A DNA stretch of 64,000 nucleotides, from assembly GCF_008831285.2 (NCBI RefSeq), contig NC_045140.1, positions 11,402,505 to 11,466,504 on the forward strand, read 5' to 3'. Made by a program: the position numbers and the translations under genes. Of this stretch, positions 59,364 through 64,000 are shown piece by piece; the first letter of the stretch is position 1, and the number at the start of each line of letters is the position of its first letter. Below the pieces are notes generated by a model, which did no database searches, had not been told where the DNA came from, and was given only the letters and a program-made list of their open reading frames with translations. This stretch comes from Nymphaea colorata. Its lineage: Eukaryota > Streptophyta > Magnoliopsida > Nymphaeales > Nymphaeaceae.

Positions 59364-59723
59364 ATGAAAATCAATCTTACGACCAGCTGCTCACTACTCA
59401 GACCAGCTGTGCTACACCCCTTAAGACCATTGACATCTCAAGGTGATGAAGCTTTTCTTGTAAGAAGACAATGGTTTGCTGACAAGTTAACTCCATTAAA
59501 CCAAACCTACCACACAAGTAACTCCAAAGGGGAGAAAATAACAGCCTGCTTGGGTCCCTATTGCTGGCTATCACTCATCTCCTCTATCATCCCTTTCACT
59601 TTCACCCATGAACTCAGTCATGTCTTTCTTTTTAGAACTTATGACGTCAAACCTTTCTTGGAATGCGACCCTTCCTTCTCATCTCTTCAATTCTATTATG
59701 GCCTTATATTGGGTCCAATTTAG
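59364..59723 (+). CDS. Hypothetical open reading frame, 119 codons
   Basis: From ATG at 59364 (MKINLTTSC) to TAG at 59721; an in-frame ATG 13 codons upstream at 59325 is also possible. I recognise no domain. The N-terminus is Ser/Thr/Arg-rich without acids for about 20 residues, loosely like a plastid transit peptide, and a hydrophobic stretch (WLSLISSIIPFTF) follows later. A TATA-like run lies at about 59202-59213. It could be the first exon of an unknown gene, or chance. Confidence 0.2.
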   Translation: MKINLTTSCSLLRPAVLHPLRPLTSQGDEAFLVRRQWFADKLTPLNQTYHTSNSKGEKITACLGPYCWLSLISSIIPFTFTHELSHVFLFRTYDVKPFLECDPSFSSLQFYYGLILGPI

Positions 59724-60011
59724 GGGTAGAGCCAAATTTTTTTTTAATGGAACACCAAATATATGGTTAACAAATTTTCAATTGACCCTGGGGCAGTGAC
59801 CTGGATCTCGTAATGCTATTCTATATAATTGGACACAAATTCACCTAAATATCAATATTAAATTAACATTTTAAAGAGTGAGCTCTATGGGGCACACACC
59901 CCACTGAGATCACACCTCCCTCTGCCCCTGGTCCTAACAACCTTTAATGCTTTCGTGCGGCTTTTCTTCTTGTTCGGACCTACCAACTTGCCATTTCCAG
60001 CCTGACATTGC

Positions 60012-60081
60012 AGCAAGCTGGCCGCAGGGGCACCAACTTCAAACCTAGCAAGCTGGCCGCAGGGGCACCAACTTCAAACCT
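60012..60081. repeat. Perfect 35-bp tandem duplication
   Basis: AGCAAGCTGGCCGCAGGGGC starts at 60012 and again at 60047; the two 35-bp units are identical, so the duplication is recent. Confidence 0.95.
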
Positions 60082-61109
60082 ACCACCTATTTATTGTTGT
60101 TGTTTCTGTTATTATGACTTGGAAGGGGAATTGCTAGTCTTGTGAGTAGATGGACAACATGCAGAAGGGTCACTCAGCGGGTTTGAAAAGTCTACTAATA
60201 TTTCATCTTCATTTTTTTTATTAATAATTTTTAGCGATAAATTTTTAGTTTTCAGCCATCCAATAGCACTCGACATCACCATGTGTTACTCCCATTGCGA
60301 ATCTCACGAATCTCCTTGACGGTTGATGTTTTCAAATGGATAGTTGAGAAAAAATAAAGTAAGAAGTTGTTAATTTATGGTAGATGAGTAAAATACATTG
60401 TCTATTTTCTCTTGTTGATTTTGATCTCTCAACCATTCATCTTGAACAGATCAACGATCAAGATGATTTTCACCATCGTTCATTAACTCGGGTCGAAACC
60501 AAGCTATGTTGTGTAAAATGAAAATCGATAGTAAATAAATATTTTTTTCAGGATAACATAGAAAGCATGAGTCGGAAATACCATATTTCTTAAGTTGATA
60601 AATATAAATAGTATGTTTGTGATAAAGAAGTATGATACAAGAAATTCCAATTGCATGAAATCCAAATCCAGTGTTGGGAACAGTGTTAAGAAGTGGGAAA
60701 GGAAGCAAATTTCCTTTTTTAATTTTGTAATTGCTGTTCCAATGAATCTATATATATCTTTATAAAATCTTTCCTTTTGAGGAGACACCTTTTTAATCCT
60801 TGGGTGCAAGTGCACTTTGGAATGTCACCCTTTTGCTTTCCTTTCCCAATACAAAAGAAGAAAAGTAGCATGCATATTTTAGAGTGTCATCAATGCCATC
60901 AAATCCCACCAGCCAGCGTATATAAAACAATTAAATTAAATAAAGTAAAATAATCAAAAGCACATGTTACAAGCACCAATTATTAAGCAATTTTGAAAAT
61001 ATTTTATATTTTTTTACTTGTCAGGTTGATTCAACATGCATTTTGAATACATGGTATTAAAATGCCAACATTACAATGCAGACATTTAATGCCAGATATT
61101 TTAGAGTGG
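60082..61109. other. No recognised gene
   Basis: AT-rich sequence; minus-strand frames at 60451-60815 have no family motif. Confidence 0.45.
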
Positions 61110-61285
61110 AACAAATGAGAAATTTTCATGAGGGAGGTCGAATTAATGTTTTCAAATTTTGACTAGAGTCGAAATTATCATTTTTTAAAATTTTTATATA
61201 AAAGAAAAAAAATTCTAAAATTTACATGTAATTTTTTTTTAGAGTAGGCCAAGGCTCATATGGGCCCTACCTTGGCTCCGCTAGT
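61110..61285 (+). repeat. Dispersed repeat family B, copy 2
   Basis: Same order of words as copy 1: TTCAAATTTTGACTAG, ATCATTTTTTAAAATTTTTA, AAAATTTACATGTAATTTTT, then CCTTGGCTCCGC at the end. Confidence 0.72.
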
Positions 61286-62274
61286 GCCACTTACCGCATC
61301 TTGTGTGATGATCTATAACTTTTGTTTCACTTGTTTACGTGAAATTTTAATGACCACATCGCTTGGTCTCTCTCAAAAGTTCTATCCGTTTAGGTGGAAT
61401 TCTAATGCTGGAACAAAAATACTAAATCTGAGCAAAAAAATCCCTTTGATCGAAGTTTCATATTTGTTTTGCTATGAAACTTAGTTGGAATTTCAAGTCT
61501 CAATTCCACTTCGATAGTAAAATACCATGTATTCAAATATGCCCTAAAAAAAGTGAACCAATTATGGGAAGCATATCTGAGTACAATTTTTTTGTTTTAA
61601 AAAAGTATTGTTTGTAATTCTTTAAAGAATGACCTCAGTTAATTTTCTGGAAAACTGTCTTACAAAGGCTTGAAGACGAAAAGTGCTCTAGCTGGAAATT
61701 GTTTTAAGATTACTTTCTACCACTAAATTATGTTCCTGTCATTTTTTGTAGTATTTTGACGGTTTTTTTACCTGAAAATTAGATGGTAGTAATAATTCTT
61801 GAAGATTATAAACAAAAGGTAGGCCTGTAAATGCAGGTTCCCTTATATTCAATTGGTCTTTTCTGTTTTTCAATTCTTTGAACAATCCTAAATCCAATCA
61901 CTATTTCCCTTTCAGACACACATTTTTATTGATCTCAACTGTCTTTTCCAAATGCAAATTAAAAAGAAACTCAAAACCCAACCATCTTCATGTCAGCCAG
62001 CAATAAGACTCCTATATGTTTATACTTTATAGAGGATAGTTCGACTTACGAGAAAAGTTTTCTACTACCATAAAAAAAAAATTATGCAATTTTTGTTCTA
62101 AAAAAAAAGTCGCACCTTCAATGAAGGAAAAAAAAAGTAATCTCGGTCATGCTTATTAGGCAAGATACACCAACTTTTCAAGTCACTGCAAAAAAAAAAA
62201 ATCACCAATTCTTCTACAAACAACTCTTAGTGGAGGCCACAAGAAGAGTGGTCATTTTTGCCATCAACATTGGT
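61286..62274. other. No recognised gene
   Basis: AT-rich sequence with poly-A and poly-T runs and no coding signal. Confidence 0.45.
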
Positions 62275-62465
62275 TCAGAGGTAGAGGCGGAGCCAAGGAG
62301 GGGCCCTGACCTTCTTTTAATTTTTTTTTAAATTTACATGTAAATTTTAAAAAATTTCACATGTTCTATATAAAAATTTTGAAAAAAAATGATATTTTAA
62401 TCCGTGTCAAAATTTAGAAACTTTAATTCAGTCACCCTCATAATAAATTTCTAACTTCACCCCGT
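62275..62465 (-). repeat. Dispersed repeat family B, copy 3 (inverted)
   Basis: Its reverse complement follows copies 1 and 2: TTCTAAATTTTGACAC, AAAATTTTTATATAGAA, AAAATTTACATGTAAATTT, then GGGCCCCTCCTTGGCTCCGC. Confidence 0.72.
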
Positions 62466-62689
62466 CCAATAGTGAGTCCTCTCAACTGTGTGTCTATTCA
62501 GGTTGGAGAGGTGGGTGGAAAAGAGCCTTTCACACCCGTCCCTCTCTTATGAGTGCATATAACTTGCTTCGCTGAGACAAAAATCATGAAAAACGCATGT
62601 TTAATTAATAGGTTAAAATTTTAAATTGTATGGTTAATATGAATGGACTGGAAAGTTGCCAAATGTCATGATCATCAATTGGGAAAACC

Positions 62690-62905
62690 CTAAAGAAAGA
62701 AGTGACGACCCGTGAAGAGCATACGCTTTGTAATGGAATATGCTTTTGTTGGATTGAGGTTCCACGATTCTCCTCCTCTCCTCGATTATGAGAAGTTTGA
62801 GAGAGCCCCACAGGTGGGTCCCACCTGGCTCGCCGCATCTCCCAATTGTGACCGCAAACAATGTGAGCACTTACTTGACATGTCGCTGCAGCAAGGCAGG
62901 GCCCC
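62690..62905 (+). repeat. Dispersed repeat family A, copy 2
   Basis: Partner of 57830-58040. As there, a family B copy lies next to it, here on the left side and inverted. Confidence 0.7.
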
Positions 62906-64000
62906 ACAAATTAGGACCATGTTTCCTTGCATGGTGCACATGGTAGTGACGGAAGGATATTTTAATAATTTATTAAAAAAAATTTATAGCTTTTTAATAT
63001 TTTTAATTTTGTTTTTATAAAAAGTTTTTTTTAAAATATAGATTAAATATATTTTAGTCATTAACTATACTTACAAACAAAAATTTAATGCACCTATATG
63101 ACGCATTTAACCAAGTTGGCATGGTAGTGGGGCCCTTAAATCTAATGCAAAGTCTATCAGAGGGCAGTGAGGATTGATTTTGGCTTCGAGGGGCAGTTTG
63201 CTTTGTTATTTATGGTATTCTTTTTTCTTTTCAAGGGTAATTTTGTCTTTTAATAAATGTATTTTTGTAGTTTTTTCGTTTTGTCCTTGTATGAGGGCTT
63301 GTTTTGCCTTGAGCCCTCGGATTGAACCTGCCAGAGTTTTCATCATTTTTAAGTGGTGCCCGCTTTGAATTTCATTTGGCCGTCTCAAAATGAGTAAGAC
63401 ATAACGCCACACTAAAACATTTGAAATATAAAGAAAGGTATGAATCCTAGAGAAGGTTGGCGGAATGGATCAGAGTGATGCTAGTAGACAAATAATCTTC
63501 ATTTCGAACTGAACTCTCGAGATGTCAACTTCTTGTAGGGGTATTGATATGCAAATTGAATCATAGCGGGAATATCAATTCGAACGCTAAAAACAGACAT
63601 GATACCCTAAGGGATGAGAGGAAAGGATGTAAACTTCTGTTTTCTTGTTGCATTGATAAAATATTCATTATGTTCATGCAACAAATAAATTATATGGTGC
63701 AATTCTCTCTCTCTGTTTCTCCGACTTTTTCTTTCATGCACACATGCTCGAAGGGCTTAGTATAGCTGGTTGGAATGATGGACATGTAGAGAGCATGCCA
63801 TCAGTCTCATTCCTCATTCCTGTGAGATCATTAAGTTATGGGGGCAAGTTGACTCTCTTCTCACTCTTTCTTTGTAACAACCCAACCCACTTTCGGGCTC
63901 GGTTCAACGGATCCCAATCTGCCCCATAGCAGTTTCGGCTCCAACCCCAAAAATGTTAAAAATTAGGACAATCAGCTCATCAGTGACCCCCTTTATATAC
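62906..64000. other. No recognised gene
   Basis: AT-rich sequence. The last 130 bp (GTAACAACCCAACCC onward) resemble the start of some plant LTRs, but the window ends before this can be tested. Confidence 0.4.

Noticed and set aside
63870-64000. Start of an LTR retrotransposon at the window edge
   Set aside because: Only a vague resemblance to plant LTR starts; the window ends before any internal sequence.
1-64000. CRISPR arrays, bacterial operons, integrases or phage-like systems
   Set aside because: No regular spaced palindromic repeats and no prokaryotic gene layout; all signals are those of a plant nuclear genome.

Overview
The window looks like a stretch of nuclear DNA from a flowering plant. 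It holds plastid-derived tRNA genes, intron-bearing fragments of plant nuclear genes, and many plant transposable elements (Ty1/copia, Ty3/gypsy, hAT, CACTA, LINE). I cannot name the species. I see no gene that is clearly intact; nearly every coding signal carries stop codons, frameshifts, broken splice sites or truncation. All assignments come from reading the sequence and from remembered family motifs, not from database searches.

Layout. About 300-2895 is an old insertion of plastid DNA (NUPT) holding trnT-GGU (minus strand) and trnE-UUC, trnY-GUA and trnD-GUC (plus strand) in normal plastid order. About 2990-7260 is a decayed Ty3/gypsy element that seems to have lost the RT catalytic segment. 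Part of a decayed Ty1/copia element (9050-9975, continuing at 14945) is split by a 4.97-kb hAT element (9976-14944). That hAT carries a dead BED/RICESLEEPER-type transposase and one exon of a cation-chloride cotransporter (CCC) gene with its splice sites. At 17540-17795 there is a CACTA-type terminus and at 18537-18720 a hAT-like GC-rich terminus.

From 19711 to 34749 there is a DG1-like pentatricopeptide repeat (PPR) pseudogene. A copia element (19884-25398) sits exactly at one of its intron-exon borders. A 7.0-kb block, made of most of the copia plus the downstream PPR exons, is repeated head to tail (20736-27736 and 27737-34749). The two copies differ at only about ten bases and two small indels, and the junction shows 3-bp microhomology.

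From 38328 to 54205 there are two convergent, truncated gene relics. The first is a lipin-type phosphatidate phosphatase (PAH) fragment on the plus strand that stops just after its DVDGT catalytic motif. The second is the C-terminal half of RAD54 on the minus strand, with thirteen recognisable exons, a nonsense codon, two lost splice acceptors and an in-frame deletion. A second, well-bounded copia element (47178-52398, 246-bp LTRs differing at 3 sites) lies antisense inside a RAD54 intron. The last 9 kb hold a LINE fragment, two dispersed repeat families with copies near each other, short tandem repeats and one weak open reading frame.

Functionally this is a transposon graveyard over fragments of three or four nuclear genes, not a working pathway. 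The best leads are the gene fragment inside the hAT, the copia-containing tandem duplication, the duplicated target flank around that copia, and the layered inactivation of RAD54.
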